In this document: piece by piece, positions 22,616 through 32,145 of the stretch
Position numbering within the stretch: the stretch's first letter is position 1
Layout of the letters: each line of letters begins with the position of its first letter
NCBI RefSeq assembly: GCF_000497245.1
Contig: NZ_AWTC01000006.1
Location: forward strand, 62,001 to 126,000
Length of the DNA: 64,000 nucleotides
Origin: Sporolactobacillus laevolacticus DSM 442
Lineage (GTDB): Bacteria; Bacillota; Bacilli; Bacillales; Sporolactobacillaceae
Reading direction: 5' to 3'
The notes under the pieces: model-generated
What the model saw: the letters and a program-made list of their open reading frames with translations, nothing else
The model's database searches: none
What the model was told of the DNA's origin: nothing
Program-made: the position numbers and the translations under genes

Positions 22616-22644
22616 ATTGTAACCTCAAGAAAAGATCTTGTCAA
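22616..22644 (-). promoter_or_regulatory. Promoter of the tandem S-box leader
   Basis: TTGACA (22639-22644) and TACAAT (22616-22621) on the minus strand are exactly 17 bases apart; the transcript would start about 10-15 bases before the first aptamer. Confidence 0.85.
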
Positions 22645-22691
22645 CGATTTTAATATTAGTTTTCCGGTCGGATTTAAATAATTAATGAATA

Positions 22692-22967
22692 CTAGTTCTC
22701 CAACGTTGTCCGGGCTTTGTGATACATGCCAATGATGCGTTTCGCGATTGGGACAAGTTTCTCACCTTGATCCGATAATTTGATGCCGCGTCCCTGACGG
22801 ACAAAAAGGGTGACACCTAAATCATTCTCCAAAGCCTGAATTCGCGATGTAACAGATGGCTGGGATAGAAACAGTTTTTCAGCCGCGATATGGAAACTAC
22901 TATATTTTGCTACTAAAAGAAATGTATTCAATTGATCAATCGTCAAGGCATCATCACTATCCCTCAT
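22692..22967 (-). pseudogene. LysR-family regulator reduced to its HTH domain
   Basis: The 91 residues left (from ATG 22967) match only the N-terminal DNA-binding part of a LysR regulator: LTIDQLNTFLLVAKYSSFHI, AAEKLFLSQPSVTSRIQALE, LGVTLFVRQGRGIKLSDQGE, then a short linker that ends at LEN. A complete LysR protein has about 290 residues; the effector-binding domain is absent and the next S-box promoter follows at once. The leader has its own SAM riboswitch. In B. subtilis the LysR gene ytlI (ascR) of sulfur-compound uptake has an S-box leader, so this is perhaps a remnant of such a gene. A free-standing HTH protein is the alternative. Confidence 0.7.
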
Positions 22968-22989
22968 TATCAATTCAACGTTATTATCA

Positions 22990-23030
22990 TAAAAAAGAGC
23001 CTTCTTCTTATGATAAGAAAGAGGCCCTTA
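22990..23030 (-). terminator. Riboswitch terminator before the LysR remnant
   Basis: Minus strand GGGCCTCTTTCTTA pairs with TAAGAAGAAGGCTC with a few mismatches and is followed by TTTTTT. It lies just after the S-box aptamer and ends shortly before the gene. Confidence 0.8.
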
Positions 23031-23046
23031 GTTATGCATCTCATCT

Positions 23047-23148
23047 CTTATCTCTCAGACCCAAACACGAATCTGCCGGAATTAACACCATGCGTTTATG
23101 CTGGTTGTCGGGCTTCACAGGGCCGGTCCCTCCGCCTCTCTTGATAAG
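23047..23148 (-). promoter_or_regulatory. SAM-I (S-box) riboswitch before the LysR remnant
   Basis: Minus strand: CTTATCAAGAGAGGCGGAGG, GACCGGCCC, GTGAAGCCC, GACAACC, GGTGTTAATTCC and GAGAGATAAG. All S-box cores are present. The terminator at 22990-23030 forms its expression platform. Confidence 0.93.
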
Positions 23149-23166
23149 AAATATTTTGTTGTTTTG

Positions 23167-23195
23167 ATTGTACGACTGACAAATTGTTTCGTCAA
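23167..23195 (-). promoter_or_regulatory. Promoter of the third S-box leader
   Basis: TTGACG (23190-23195) and TACAAT (23167-23172) on the minus strand are 17 bases apart, about 20 bases before the aptamer. Confidence 0.85.
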
Positions 23196-23311
23196 TGATT
23201 ATTCCTATTATTTTTATGTGAATTTACTTGTTTATGAGCAAATCGTGGCATTCCATTGTCAAAATGCTATATACTCGATTGTTCATTAATCAAATTTTGG
23301 AAGATCTATTC

Positions 23312-23767
23312 TTACAGGAGGTTCTCCCCTTCATTCATCTTCTTTAATAGCTTCGCTAAGTGTTTTTGTTCTTTTTTCGTAAGCCCTTGAAAACGCTGTG
23401 AAAAGTAAGCTTTTTGCTCAGGGACAATCTGTTCGTAGAGCTCCTTGCCTTTATTTGTCAACAGAATGTATTTGGTTTTCCATTCTTGCTCCCTTCGAAT
23501 GTAGCCCCCTTTTTCCATTTTGATGATTATTTGTGTGATATTTCCTTTCGTAAAAAACATTTTCTCAGCGAGTTCCTTCTGGGATATTCTCGTGTTCTCG
23601 ACGATTTTCTTGAGTATTTCGTATTGAGAAATGGAGAGGTCCCAATTTTTCAAAAAATGGCTATATAATTTCAACTGAATATGATATGCCCTTGATATCT
23701 GAAACCACAACTGGAGACCGGTTTTTGAATACTTTTCTGAGAAATTATCCATTGTGTTTATTTTCAA
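23312..23767 (-). CDS. MarR family transcriptional regulator
   Basis: A protein of 151 residues with a MarR winged helix: an N-terminal helix for dimer contact, LSISQYEILKKIVENTRISQ, KELAEKMFFTKGNITQIIIKMEK, GGYIRREQEWKTKYILLTNKG as wing, and a C-terminal helix. TTG 23767 follows AAGGTG by seven bases; ATG 23752 is the alternative. Its target may be the divergently placed transporter, now truncated, at 24 kb. Ligand unknown. Confidence 0.85.
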   Translation of the reverse strand: MKINTMDNFSEKYSKTGLQLWFQISRAYHIQLKLYSHFLKNWDLSISQYEILKKIVENTRISQKELAEKMFFTKGNITQIIIKMEKGGYIRREQEWKTKYILLTNKGKELYEQIVPEQKAYFSQRFQGLTKKEQKHLAKLLKKMNEGENLL

Positions 23768-23989
23768 TATATTTCACCTTTTTTGACTTAATATCAGTTT
23801 AATGCTAAACTAATTACAAGCCGAAAGATCATCCGGTTATTGCCTGTCAATTTAGCGCTTAACCGAAGGGGATCGGAACTTATCTATTCAGCTGAATACA
23901 CACTTTCGTTTATCCCCAAATTCACTAATTTATGTAACTTCGTACATCACGATTTTTGACAACCTCATAATTTTCATTCAGATCATTAC

Positions 23990-24997
23990 GAACTGATGAT
24001 TGTCTCTGGACAAATGCTTGCCTATGTTTTTAATGCAATCATTGCTAATTATTCCGGCGGTTCAACACATATATGGCGTTACATGCTTGTACTAGCCACG
24101 CTTCCAGCTATTCTTCTTTGGATTGGGATGTTCTTTGTCCCCGAGAGTCCAAGATGGTACGCATCTAAAGGAAAATTGAAAAGCGCTCTTCGCGTGCTTC
24201 ATATGATTCGTCACCCAAAACGTGCGAGATTAGAATTGGTTTCCATTAAGAAGGCTGTTCATAACGAGAAAAAAAATGAAAAAGTCACATTCCGTGATTT
24301 AAATATACCTTGGATCCGGCGGATTGTTTTTCTCGGTATCGGAATCGCTGTAGTTCAGCAAATCACCGGAGTAAATTCAATCATGTATTATGGAACACAT
24401 ATTCTTCATGACGCCGGATTCCAGACAAATGTTGCACTAGTGGCTAACATCGCAAACGGTCTAATTTCTGTTGGTGCAACACTATTTGGAATTTGGCTTC
24501 TTGGAAAGGTAAACCATCGACCGATGCTATTAATTGGTTTGACCGGAACAACATGCGCTTTATTGCTGATCGGAATCTTTTCACTTACACTTCAAGGCAC
24601 ACCTGCACTCCCTTATCTTGTGCTAGGCATGACCGTTGCTTTTCTCGGATTTCAACAAGCTACCATCTCGCCGGTGACCTGGCTGATGCTTTCGGAAATC
24701 TTTCCACAGAAACTACGCGGTCTTGGCATAGGCGTCACTGTGTTCTGTCTTTGGATCACAAACTTCCTGATTAGCCTTGTATTTCCTGTGTTGTTGGAAT
24801 GGATCGGACTTTCAACAACATTCTTTGTCTTTTTTGTCTGCGGGCTTGGTGCGATAACTTTTGTCAAACATTTTCTTCCTGAAACTAAAGGCAAATCTCT
24901 TGAAGAACTCGAAAAGCACTTCCGCAGTTTTGGTCGTAAAAAAGTGAAACAAATGTTAGCCAAAATAACTAATGAATTATATTATCTAATTGAATAA
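23990..24997 (+). pseudogene. 5'-truncated MFS sugar porter
   Basis: The reading frame enters at ELMIVSGQMLAYVFNAIIA, which in complete sugar porters is around residue 140-150. It then runs normally to the end: VPESPRWY, VQQITGVNSIMYYGTHIL, SEIFPQKLRGLGIGV, FLPETKGKSLEELE. The first four membrane helices and the first signature loop are missing, and a stop lies just upstream in frame. Complete members have about 450-480 residues. No ribosome site precedes an internal ATG well. A non-functional remnant is most likely, formed by a deletion whose other edge is the spacer after the MarR gene. Confidence 0.8.
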
Positions 24998-25036
24998 TCA
25001 ATGAAATGAAGAGCAGCATAGACTGGTCTTTTTTAG

Positions 25037-25189
25037 AGGGTGTTCGAAAAGTCCGGGAAAAATTGCCGGCGAATCTCTGTGTCAACTTGCTTTTCCTCTC
25101 CTCACGTATTATTTTCATACGCTCCGGTGCTCAAAGCTACGTTTCCTTGACCTTCTTGGCCCTTTTTGTCCTCCATTTCGAACAGACTC
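25037..25189 (+). repeat. Dispersed 150-bp repeat, copy 1 (short form)
   Basis: About 150 bases from GGGTGTTCGAAAAGTCCGGG to TGTCCTCCATTTCGAACA. The ends are an imperfect inverted repeat (TGTTCGAAAAG at one end, GAACA-type complement at the other). It is about 95% identical to the copy at 52.3 kb and matches the backbone of the longer copy at 50.2 kb. CTTTTTTAG and CTCTTTTAG flank it, a nearly perfect target duplication. No coding content; it resembles a MITE. Confidence 0.8.
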
Positions 25190-25220
25190 TTTTAGTCATG
25201 ATCGAGAATCTCACACTTTT

Positions 25221-26450
25221 TTACTTCTGTGATGCTTTTGAACAGACGAGCGTAAACAATTTCGGAAGACCGATATCACTTATTTTCATGTTCGGAGATT
25301 CTTCCAAACTCTGCACAATGAGGCCGGATTGTGCAAATGCTGTAATGATTTCACCTAATGTCCATTCTCTTAAGTAAACTTTCTGGGTTTCTTTTTTCTC
25401 AAGTTTCTCATCGGCACTATTAAGATGTTTTGAATAGGCAACGTCACGCGTTCTGAGTGATTGATCAAAGTAATTGCCAAAGACGACTTGTCTCTTGCCC
25501 CGTGTAGTCACCAATTTCGTTGAGATCGGATGAAATTCTTGAATAACAAATCGGCCGCCCGGTTTCAAGAGAGCAAATACTAAATCTGCGAGTGGTTCAA
25601 GATCAATAAAATAATGAAGAATACCTAGTTCCATGAAAACTATATCATATTTTTCTTTATGTTGATCTAATGGTAACTGTAGAACATCTGAAATGATGTA
25701 AGTTAACGGAAGATCAAGCGCTGCCGCGACATTTTTAGCATATTCGGCATTTTCAGCTGAAATGTCAACGACTGTAACTTTGGCTCCGAGAAGTGCAAGC
25801 GCCAGTGCTTTTCCTGCATGTGATCCTAGCAGATTGATCACATTTTGGCCACGTGAATCGTCAAGATATGGATAAAGCGCCCCCAGTTTTCCTTCCGGAT
25901 CCCGCTTGATCTTTTCCGCTGCTTGTTCAGGTGTACCAAATCGGTTGATCCAAGCCTGATAAGCTTCATCATTCCAAGCCTGTTCATTTTGAGAAGCATC
26001 TGATTCCTGAAGAGTCCGTAAATACTCTTTAATATGTGACCGGACAGGATCATTTGCATCTAAACCACGCATAAACGACCCGATTGATTTGACGGCTATA
26101 GTGTCTTTCCCTAATGAAATCAACATACGATCAGGATCAGTCCGAACAACAGTGCCTAGATAACCAATGACTTCAATGGTATAGTGATTCAAATTGAATA
26201 TAAAGGAACACTGCCTAAGGTCTCTTTTTATGTCAGTTGCGCCATAGATCTTTGCTCGTTCCTGAAACTGTTCAAGCGCATCCCACTGAATGGAGAATCG
26301 AATAGGATCATCATTATTAATGCGACATCCCTGGATTCTTAAAGCTGCCATGCCTTCAAGTGTTGCGGGAATATCTTCTTTTTCCAACAAACGCCATGCG
26401 TCTAGGACAGATGCTATCCACAGATCTTCGCAAGTTTTTCCTTGGTTCAT
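25221..26450 (-). CDS. Class I SAM-dependent methyltransferase with long N-terminal domain
   Basis: A protein of 409 residues. The methyltransferase domain begins near residue 205: NVINLLGSHAGKALALALLG (SAM loop), VTVVDISAENAEYA (acidic residue), ISDVLQLPL, FMELGILHYF, LLKPGGRFVIQEFHP. The first 200 residues are helical and of unknown role. ATG 26450 follows GAGGAGTT; a TTG one codon upstream is less likely. The substrate is unknown. It follows a GNAT gene by 13 bases on the same strand, so the two are cotranscribed and perhaps act on related small molecules. Confidence 0.75.
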   Translation of the reverse strand: MNQGKTCEDLWIASVLDAWRLLEKEDIPATLEGMAALRIQGCRINNDDPIRFSIQWDALEQFQERAKIYGATDIKRDLRQCSFIFNLNHYTIEVIGYLGTVVRTDPDRMLISLGKDTIAVKSIGSFMRGLDANDPVRSHIKEYLRTLQESDASQNEQAWNDEAYQAWINRFGTPEQAAEKIKRDPEGKLGALYPYLDDSRGQNVINLLGSHAGKALALALLGAKVTVVDISAENAEYAKNVAAALDLPLTYIISDVLQLPLDQHKEKYDIVFMELGILHYFIDLEPLADLVFALLKPGGRFVIQEFHPISTKLVTTRGKRQVVFGNYFDQSLRTRDVAYSKHLNSADEKLEKKETQKVYLREWTLGEIITAFAQSGLIVQSLEESPNMKISDIGLPKLFTLVCSKASQK

Positions 26451-26462
26451 CAAAATAACTCC

Positions 26463-27329
26463 TCATAGATCATTTACATGTACTCGATAATAGTCGATCG
26501 TTTCTTCTGCTTTAAATCCTAATTTCTGATATACATGAAGAGCCGGCGCATTTCGCGACTCAACTTCAAGTTTTACTTTATTAACCCCACCAGTGAATAT
26601 TTTGTTGAGGACAAGACTTAGAAATGTACTTCCCAACCCTTTTCCTTGAAATCCGGCGTGCATTCCTAAACCAAACAAAAAAGCTTCAGATTCCTCAAAG
26701 CGTGCGAAACAAATTCCAACAATCTTATTATTCAGTATGGTCGCATAGCCCTTCCTGTTGGCAGAAATCAGGGCCATTTCAATAAGGCTTTTAGAATCTT
26801 CCCTGCTATCTCCAAAAGCGGACGTACTCACGTCGATCAGCCGCTCCAGATGATCAATTTTCTGATCGATGAGCGTTAGCTGGCTTTGAATTTCTTGAAC
26901 GGAAAACTGATCACGTTTCAATGCCATCACGTATTCGGAGAAGTCATGGATCGCGCCGAAATGTTTGGCTATTTCAGTTCCAATATAGAAGGGTTGGGAT
27001 ACAAAAAGCAAATCTGGAATTTGATAATTTATTAGTTCTTCACGGGCTCTAAGCAATAATGCCGTGAAGTAACCTTTCCTTCGATAATTTGACAGCGTCA
27101 AAGCCGACAGCTCCGCTTCAGACTTTGTCGGTATAAATAAGTGAAGAAAGGCGATTAAATGTTCATCTTCGTAGCATAGAAAGGTGTGGTTCATTTGCTT
27201 ATCCACATTAAGTGATTCATCTAAATCGGTTAAATAGGTACAGCCGTCCAATTGCGAACAGATGGTTTCTAGTTTCCGTATCTCTGTTTTGGTTTTCGAA
27301 TCCAAATGATTTAAGGATTTAATAATCAT
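26463..27329 (-). CDS. GNAT family acetyltransferase, probably tandem-domain
   Basis: A protein of 288 residues. The C-terminal half is a clear GNAT: GICFARFEESEAFLFGLGMH, AGFQGKGLGSTFLSLVL (acetyl-CoA loop), VKLEVESRNAPALHVYQKLG. The N-terminal half also has GNAT-like parts (LIAFLHLFIPTKSEAELSAL, NYRRKGYFTALLLRAREEL), so it is probably a duplicated fold with one active copy. It transfers an acetyl group from acetyl-CoA to an unknown amine. Cotranscribed with the methyltransferase gene. Confidence 0.8.
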   Translation of the reverse strand: MIIKSLNHLDSKTKTEIRKLETICSQLDGCTYLTDLDESLNVDKQMNHTFLCYEDEHLIAFLHLFIPTKSEAELSALTLSNYRRKGYFTALLLRAREELINYQIPDLLFVSQPFYIGTEIAKHFGAIHDFSEYVMALKRDQFSVQEIQSQLTLIDQKIDHLERLIDVSTSAFGDSREDSKSLIEMALISANRKGYATILNNKIVGICFARFEESEAFLFGLGMHAGFQGKGLGSTFLSLVLNKIFTGGVNKVKLEVESRNAPALHVYQKLGFKAEETIDYYRVHVNDL

Positions 27330-27381
27330 GGCGTGGCTCCGATCTTTTCCCTAATTCGTATTTCTTTTGTATATGTATGCG

Positions 27382-27411
27382 CAAAAGAAGCCTGAGAAGT
27401 TCAGGCTTCTG
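27382..27411 (-). terminator. Terminator after the ferredoxin-NADP reductase gene
   Basis: AGAAGCCTGA and TCAGGCTTCT form a ten-base stem with a five-base loop, followed by TTTG on the minus strand. Confidence 0.85.
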
Positions 27412-27428
27412 ATGTGTTGAACCACTTT

Positions 27429-28436
27429 TTACTTAACAAACAATTCGCCAGCGCTTGAACTGTGCATTGGCTGAGCGCGTGAATCCGGATCAATGTAGTG
27501 TTTCGCATTATTAACTGCGGTAGGCGCTTCTCCAAGTCCAGTAGCAATAAGTTTAACTTTTCCAGGATATTCGGCAATGTCACCTGCGGCATACACACCT
27601 GGAATATTCGTTTCCATTTTACTATTGACAAGGATGGAATTCTTTTCAAGTTCAAGTCCCCAGTCTTTAATTGGACCCAATGCGGACACAAATCCATAAT
27701 TAACAATAAGATCATCAAATGACAAACTTTCTTCGTTATCTCCTTTCACCTGCTGAATAATCAGTTGGTGAGCGCGATCACCTTTGCCTTCGATTGCTTT
27801 TGCGGTAAATGGGGTCTTGATTTGAACCGACGCCTTCTTCAAATCTTCCACACTCGTTTCATGAGCACGGAACTGGTCGCGGCGATGAATAATAGTGACT
27901 TCCTTAGCAATTGGTGCAAGCGTGTTTGCCCAGTCAACAGCTGAATCACCACCACCAAGAATAACGACCTGTTTATCTTTAAATACATTTACATCCTGAA
28001 CATAATAATGGATATTCGTATACGTGTTGACATCCTGCTCCACTTTAAGCGGCCGGGGTGAAAAAGCACCGACGCCTGCAGTAATGATCACTGTTTTTGT
28101 TAGATGCGTTTCGCCCGATTCCGTGGAAAGCTCAATCACTCCATCCTCGAGTTTGCCGAGTGATTCGACTTTCTCATCTAAAACAACGGTGGGGTGGAAT
28201 TGTTCCGCTTGAACAACCAAATTATGAACCAAATCCTTAGCCTTGATTCTAGGAAAACCCGCCACATCAAAGATTTCTTTTTCCGGATACAGAGTGCCGA
28301 GTTGTCCGCCTAGCTGTGGAAGGCTCTCGATGATTTTCACCTTCATTTGCCTCATTCCGGCGTAAAAAGCAGCAAAAAGACCCGTCGGACCGCCACCGAT
28401 AATTGTTAGATCAAAAATTTCATGATTTTCCGACAA
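27429..28436 (-). CDS. yumC: Ferredoxin/flavodoxin-NADP+ reductase, YumC type
   Basis: A protein of 335 residues, close to the usual 330-335. FAD site [42 protein letters not shown] site [30 protein letters not shown], and the second FAD motif [19 protein letters not shown]. It passes electrons from NADPH to ferredoxin or flavodoxin, the thioredoxin-reductase-like class that lacks the Cys pair. The start is TTG 28436, five bases after GGAGGGG, and matches the N-terminus of family members; an upstream ATG would place the ribosome site inside the gene. Confidence 0.92.
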   Translation of the reverse strand: MSENHEIFDLTIIGGGPTGLFAAFYAGMRQMKVKIIESLPQLGGQLGTLYPEKEIFDVAGFPRIKAKDLVHNLVVQAEQFHPTVVLDEKVESLGKLEDGVIELSTESGETHLTKTVIITAGVGAFSPRPLKVEQDVNTYTNIHYYVQDVNVFKDKQVVILGGGDSAVDWANTLAPIAKEVTIIHRRDQFRAHETSVEDLKKASVQIKTPFTAKAIEGKGDRAHQLIIQQVKGDNEESLSFDDLIVNYGFVSALGPIKDWGLELEKNSILVNSKMETNIPGVYAAGDIAEYPGKVKLIATGLGEAPTAVNNAKHYIDPDSRAQPMHSSSAGELFVK

Positions 28437-28693
28437 AACTACCCCTCCAAACTCCAAACCAAGACTCATTTCAATTGAGAAGTGATGGCTGATTGATATG
28501 TAACAAAATATATTCTAATTCATTTTGTGTCAAGACGCTATTATGAACACTTATCTACATTTATAGTTTATTCAAAGACTATCCTCCAGAATGGATAATG
28601 AAAAGACAAGCTGTTGAATGAACACAATGAAGAATTTTTTTCTTATGAAATGCTCATGATAATCTATAGTCAAGATGACAAGGAGGCTAATGA

Positions 28694-29158
28694 ATGATTC
28701 TTGCTGTCACTTTATGTCTGACATGGATTGTCGTGAATCTTTTCGTCATGCTTCCCAAGAAAATGTCTTGGGAAGAGAACCTTTTCCTTTTTCTGGTGAG
28801 TTCAATTACCATTATGTTCGCACTATTAATTCCCGCAAAGCGGATGTATTTCGATGATCCGGGATACAAGTACAGCCTGGAGGGAACAATGGCATTCCTC
28901 ACCAATCGTAACATCATATTTCCAATTCTGACATTATTATCTGTAAATCTGATTCAATACCGCGGTTTTTGGAAACAAGCATTAGTCGCATTGGTCTCTC
29001 TTTTTGTTTTTCTTGCGTTTTGCAGACTTGAAGAAAAACATACAATTGTATCTTCCATAAGTCTCTTACAGTTAACTGTTTTTTTTATTTTCTACTACTC
29101 GCTCATGCTCAGCTTGCTGAAATGTTTCCGATTGTTAGCAGAAGAACGGAAGGTATAA
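28694..29158 (+). CDS. Hypothetical membrane protein (154 aa)
   Basis: A protein of 154 residues with ATG 28694 after AAGGAGG. Five membrane helices (VTLCLTWIVVNLFVML, LFLFLVSSITIMFALLI, NIIFPILTLLSVNLI, ALVALVSLFVFLAF, LLQLTVFFIFYYSLML). A cytoplasmic tail ends AEERKV. No enzyme motif. Together with the similar-sized next gene it forms a two-gene unit of small membrane proteins, which in Bacillales often carry the CBO0543 family label; the match here is only general. Confidence 0.5.
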   Translation: MILAVTLCLTWIVVNLFVMLPKKMSWEENLFLFLVSSITIMFALLIPAKRMYFDDPGYKYSLEGTMAFLTNRNIIFPILTLLSVNLIQYRGFWKQALVALVSLFVFLAFCRLEEKHTIVSSISLLQLTVFFIFYYSLMLSLLKCFRLLAEERKV

Positions 29159-29185
29159 AGTAAGCCACCAATTAAGGGGACAATC

Positions 29186-29695
29186 ATGTCATTCAAAGAT
29201 ACAACCATTAATTCTAATGAGTTATTTATTATCATCACAGGTGTGCTCGCATATTTGCTTTTATTTTTCCTGCCGAAACGGTTTACAAGGCAACAGACAT
29301 TTACGATGCTTTTGATCGGCGGTTACATCAGCACCTTTTTTGATAACACCGTGTGTATTCATCCATTTAATTACTATAGTGTAAATGATACACCGTTTAT
29401 GGATTTTTGGGATATCCTTTCTTTTGTCATGTTTGGACCTTTTTCCTATTTTTTTGTTTATGCGTACACCGTCATCAGGAAAAATCGTACAACCTACTTC
29501 TTCTACATTTCCATTTGGGCTCTGATCTCGATGTTTACTGAAGCCCTGGCTTGGCACGCCGGCGTATACCACTATAAAAACGGGTATCAAATTTTTTTCT
29601 CTTTGCCAATCTATTTAATCGTTCTAACACTGACCATGTGTTATTATCAATTCTTTATTAAAAAACAGCCAAGGAAAAACAGGCTGCATAAATGA
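29186..29695 (+). CDS. CBO0543-like membrane protein
   Basis: A protein of 169 residues, ATG 29186 after AAGGGG. Membrane helices at about 13-28, 38-55, 75-98, 105-125 and 135-155. The segment AWHAGVYHYKNGYQIFFSLP resembles the G-V-(F/Y)-x-Y-x-x-W-like spot of CBO0543 family proteins of Bacillus and Clostridium. Function of that family is unknown; some accompany spore germination or cell-surface genes. Its stop meets the parC stop head-on, with no terminator between them. Confidence 0.5.
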   Translation: MSFKDTTINSNELFIIITGVLAYLLLFFLPKRFTRQQTFTMLLIGGYISTFFDNTVCIHPFNYYSVNDTPFMDFWDILSFVMFGPFSYFFVYAYTVIRKNRTTYFFYISIWALISMFTEALAWHAGVYHYKNGYQIFFSLPIYLIVLTLTMCYYQFFIKKQPRKNRLHK

Positions 29696-32143
29696 TTAAT
29701 TATCTTGTTGAGCTTCTTGTTTCACATCTGTCCAAATGTCTATAACTGTGCCGTCTTCATCTTGATCTAAGACAAAAGAACCATTGCTGTATCTGTCAGT
29801 AACGCGCAGATCCGAAGATAAAACGGAGCAAAGCTTTCCCTTGTCTGTGCCAAGTACTATTCTATCGGATCTATCGACAAATGCAACACCGACAATGTGA
29901 TGCGGTCGTGTTTTTAACTCGCGAAGCAGTTGCACGCCGCGCCTTGGCCTGCCGGTTTGTTCGATTTGTCCCTCAATAGCCATTTTTTTCACAGCACCGC
30001 GATCGGTAGCAATAAATAAATGCAACGACGATCCGCTAGGTAATGCAACACCACCGGCAAGTGTATCACCGGATTTCAACTGAACCGCTTTAACTCCTGC
30101 AGCTCTTAGGCCCACATCCCCTGCTTCTTCTTCTGCAAAACGCAGACCATAACCCATACTTGTTGCGACTACAAGATCACATTGTCCGTTAGTTATAAAA
30201 GCAGTAACGCATACGTCGCCTTTTTTTAATTTTAGGGCAGTGAGTGGTTTTGAACGTCGTTGTGCCTTATATTCGACCAACTTTGTACGTTTTACCATGC
30301 CAAGTTTGGTAAAGAAGGTTATAAACAGACCATCCGCCTCAAAGCTAGACACAGGAATTGCCGAAACAATCTCTTCTTCAGGATCTATAGGAACAAGGCT
30401 TGCAATGTGCTGCCCAAGCTCTTTCCATCGCCGGTCCTGGATCTCATGAACAGGAAGGTAGATATAGCGCCCCATGTTTGTGAAAACGAGCAATGTTTCC
30501 GTTGTATTCATTTGCTTTTGGAAAAGCGTATGATCCGTATCTTTCATCGCAACCGTATCATCGGCGCTTGCCGAGAAAGACCGTAAACTGGAACGCTTTA
30601 TATACCCATGTTTCGTGAGTGATACCATGACTTCTTCCGCGGCAACCATGACTTCAAGATCGATTTTTATTTCTTCTATTTCTGCTTCGATCGTTGTTCG
30701 ACGGGCATCTGCATATTTTTTCCGAACCTCAACCAGTTCTTTTTTAATGACAGAAATCAATTTCTTTCCGGAGTTAAGAATACCTTCTAGTCTTGCAATG
30801 GTTTCATCTAGTTGATGTTCTTCCTCCTGAAGCGTCACAATATCCGTATTTGTCAAACGGTATAATTGAAGGTTAACGATGGCTTCCGCTTGTGCTTCGG
30901 TAAAGCCAAAAGACTCGGACAGGTTCTGCTTTGCATTCTTTTTGTCCTTTGATCCACGGATCACGCGAATAACTTCATCAAGAATTGAAATCGCTTTGAT
31001 CAGTCCACGAACAATATGCTGACGTTCAATGCTTTTTTGGAGTTCAAAACGGGAGCGTCTTGTCACAACTTCCTTTTGATGTTCGATATAAGCCTCAAGG
31101 ATTTCTTTTAGTCCAAGCTGACGAGGTGCTTTGTGATCAATAGCGACCATATTGAAATTATAAGAAATCTGCAGATCCGTATTTTTAAAATAGTAATTCA
31201 AGATTCCGTTTGGATCAGCATCTTTTTTTAACTCGATGATGACGCGCATACCGCTTCGGTCTGTCTCATCACGGACTTCAGCAACACCCTCAACCTTATG
31301 ATCAAGCCTCAGTTCGTCCATTTTCTTGACGAGCAGCGCTTTGTTCACTTCATACGGCAGCTCATTAATAATAATTTGCTTGCGCCCAGTACGCAAAGTT
31401 TCGATTTCAGTTCGTGCGCGCAACACGATCTTACCCTTGCCGGTTTTATAGGCCTTCTTAATCCCATCCAATCCCTGAACAATACCGCCCGTTGGGAAAT
31501 CAGGACCTTTTACGAAGGTCATCAAGTCATCAACTGTGGCGTCCGGATTCTCCATCAGCATAATCGTCGCATCGATAATTTCAGATAAACAATGGGGAGG
31601 AATTTCCGTCGCATAACCTGCAGAAATACCCGTTGATCCGTTCACGAGCAGATTTGGGAATTTCGATGGGAATACCGTTGGCTCTTCTGTCGTATCATCA
31701 AAGTTAAGTATAAAATCAACCGTTTTCGCGTCAATGTCACGAAGAAGCTCTGCTGATATTTTTGACAATCGCGCTTCTGTATAGCGCATTGCAGCAGGCG
31801 GATCGCCATCCAAGCTGCCGTTATTTCCATGCATTTCGATCAGAGGCATTCGTACCTTCCAGTCCTGACTCATGCGTACCATCGCTTCATACACAGATGA
31901 ATCTCCATGCGGATGATAGTTGCCGATAACATTACCAACCGTTTTTGCCGACTTGCGGAAAGGTTTATCATTCGTATTGCCATCGCGGAGCATCGCATAA
32001 AGAATGCGGCGCTGCACGGGTTTCAAACCATCCCTTACATCAGGAAGCGCACGTTCCTGAATGATATACTTGCTATATATACCAAATCGGTCGCCCATGA
32101 CTTCTTCAAGCGTCCGATTAAGTAATTTTTCTCTATTTGCCAC
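29696..32143 (-). CDS. parC: DNA topoisomerase IV subunit A
   Basis: A protein of 815 residues, normal length. The 5' breakage-reunion domain has [37 protein letters not shown] (the quinolone-target Ser and Glu are the wild-type kind) and [12 protein letters not shown] with the catalytic Tyr. A C-terminal pinwheel with several blades ([34 protein letters not shown]) follows. It unlinks daughter chromosomes with ParE. The start is GTG 32143, two bases after the parE stop. Confidence 0.96.
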   Translation of the reverse strand: MANREKLLNRTLEEVMGDRFGIYSKYIIQERALPDVRDGLKPVQRRILYAMLRDGNTNDKPFRKSAKTVGNVIGNYHPHGDSSVYEAMVRMSQDWKVRMPLIEMHGNNGSLDGDPPAAMRYTEARLSKISAELLRDIDAKTVDFILNFDDTTEEPTVFPSKFPNLLVNGSTGISAGYATEIPPHCLSEIIDATIMLMENPDATVDDLMTFVKGPDFPTGGIVQGLDGIKKAYKTGKGKIVLRARTEIETLRTGRKQIIINELPYEVNKALLVKKMDELRLDHKVEGVAEVRDETDRSGMRVIIELKKDADPNGILNYYFKNTDLQISYNFNMVAIDHKAPRQLGLKEILEAYIEHQKEVVTRRSRFELQKSIERQHIVRGLIKAISILDEVIRVIRGSKDKKNAKQNLSESFGFTEAQAEAIVNLQLYRLTNTDIVTLQEEEHQLDETIARLEGILNSGKKLISVIKKELVEVRKKYADARRTTIEAEIEEIKIDLEVMVAAEEVMVSLTKHGYIKRSSLRSFSASADDTVAMKDTDHTLFQKQMNTTETLLVFTNMGRYIYLPVHEIQDRRWKELGQHIASLVPIDPEEEIVSAIPVSSFEADGLFITFFTKLGMVKRTKLVEYKAQRRSKPLTALKLKKGDVCVTAFITNGQCDLVVATSMGYGLRFAEEEAGDVGLRAAGVKAVQLKSGDTLAGGVALPSGSSLHLFIATDRGAVKKMAIEGQIEQTGRPRRGVQLLRELKTRPHHIVGVAFVDRSDRIVLGTDKGKLCSVLSSDLRVTDRYSNGSFVLDQDEDGTVIDIWTDVKQEAQQDN

Positions 32144-32145
32144 GA

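Noticed and set aside
22315-23148. T-box leaders
   Set aside because: The conserved blocks are those of the S-box (GGCCC, TGAAG, CAACC, TAATTCC); no T-box sequence is present.
25006-25377. Plus-strand frame of 123 residues over the 25 kb repeat
   Set aside because: Half is the non-coding repeat and half the reverse of the methyltransferase gene.
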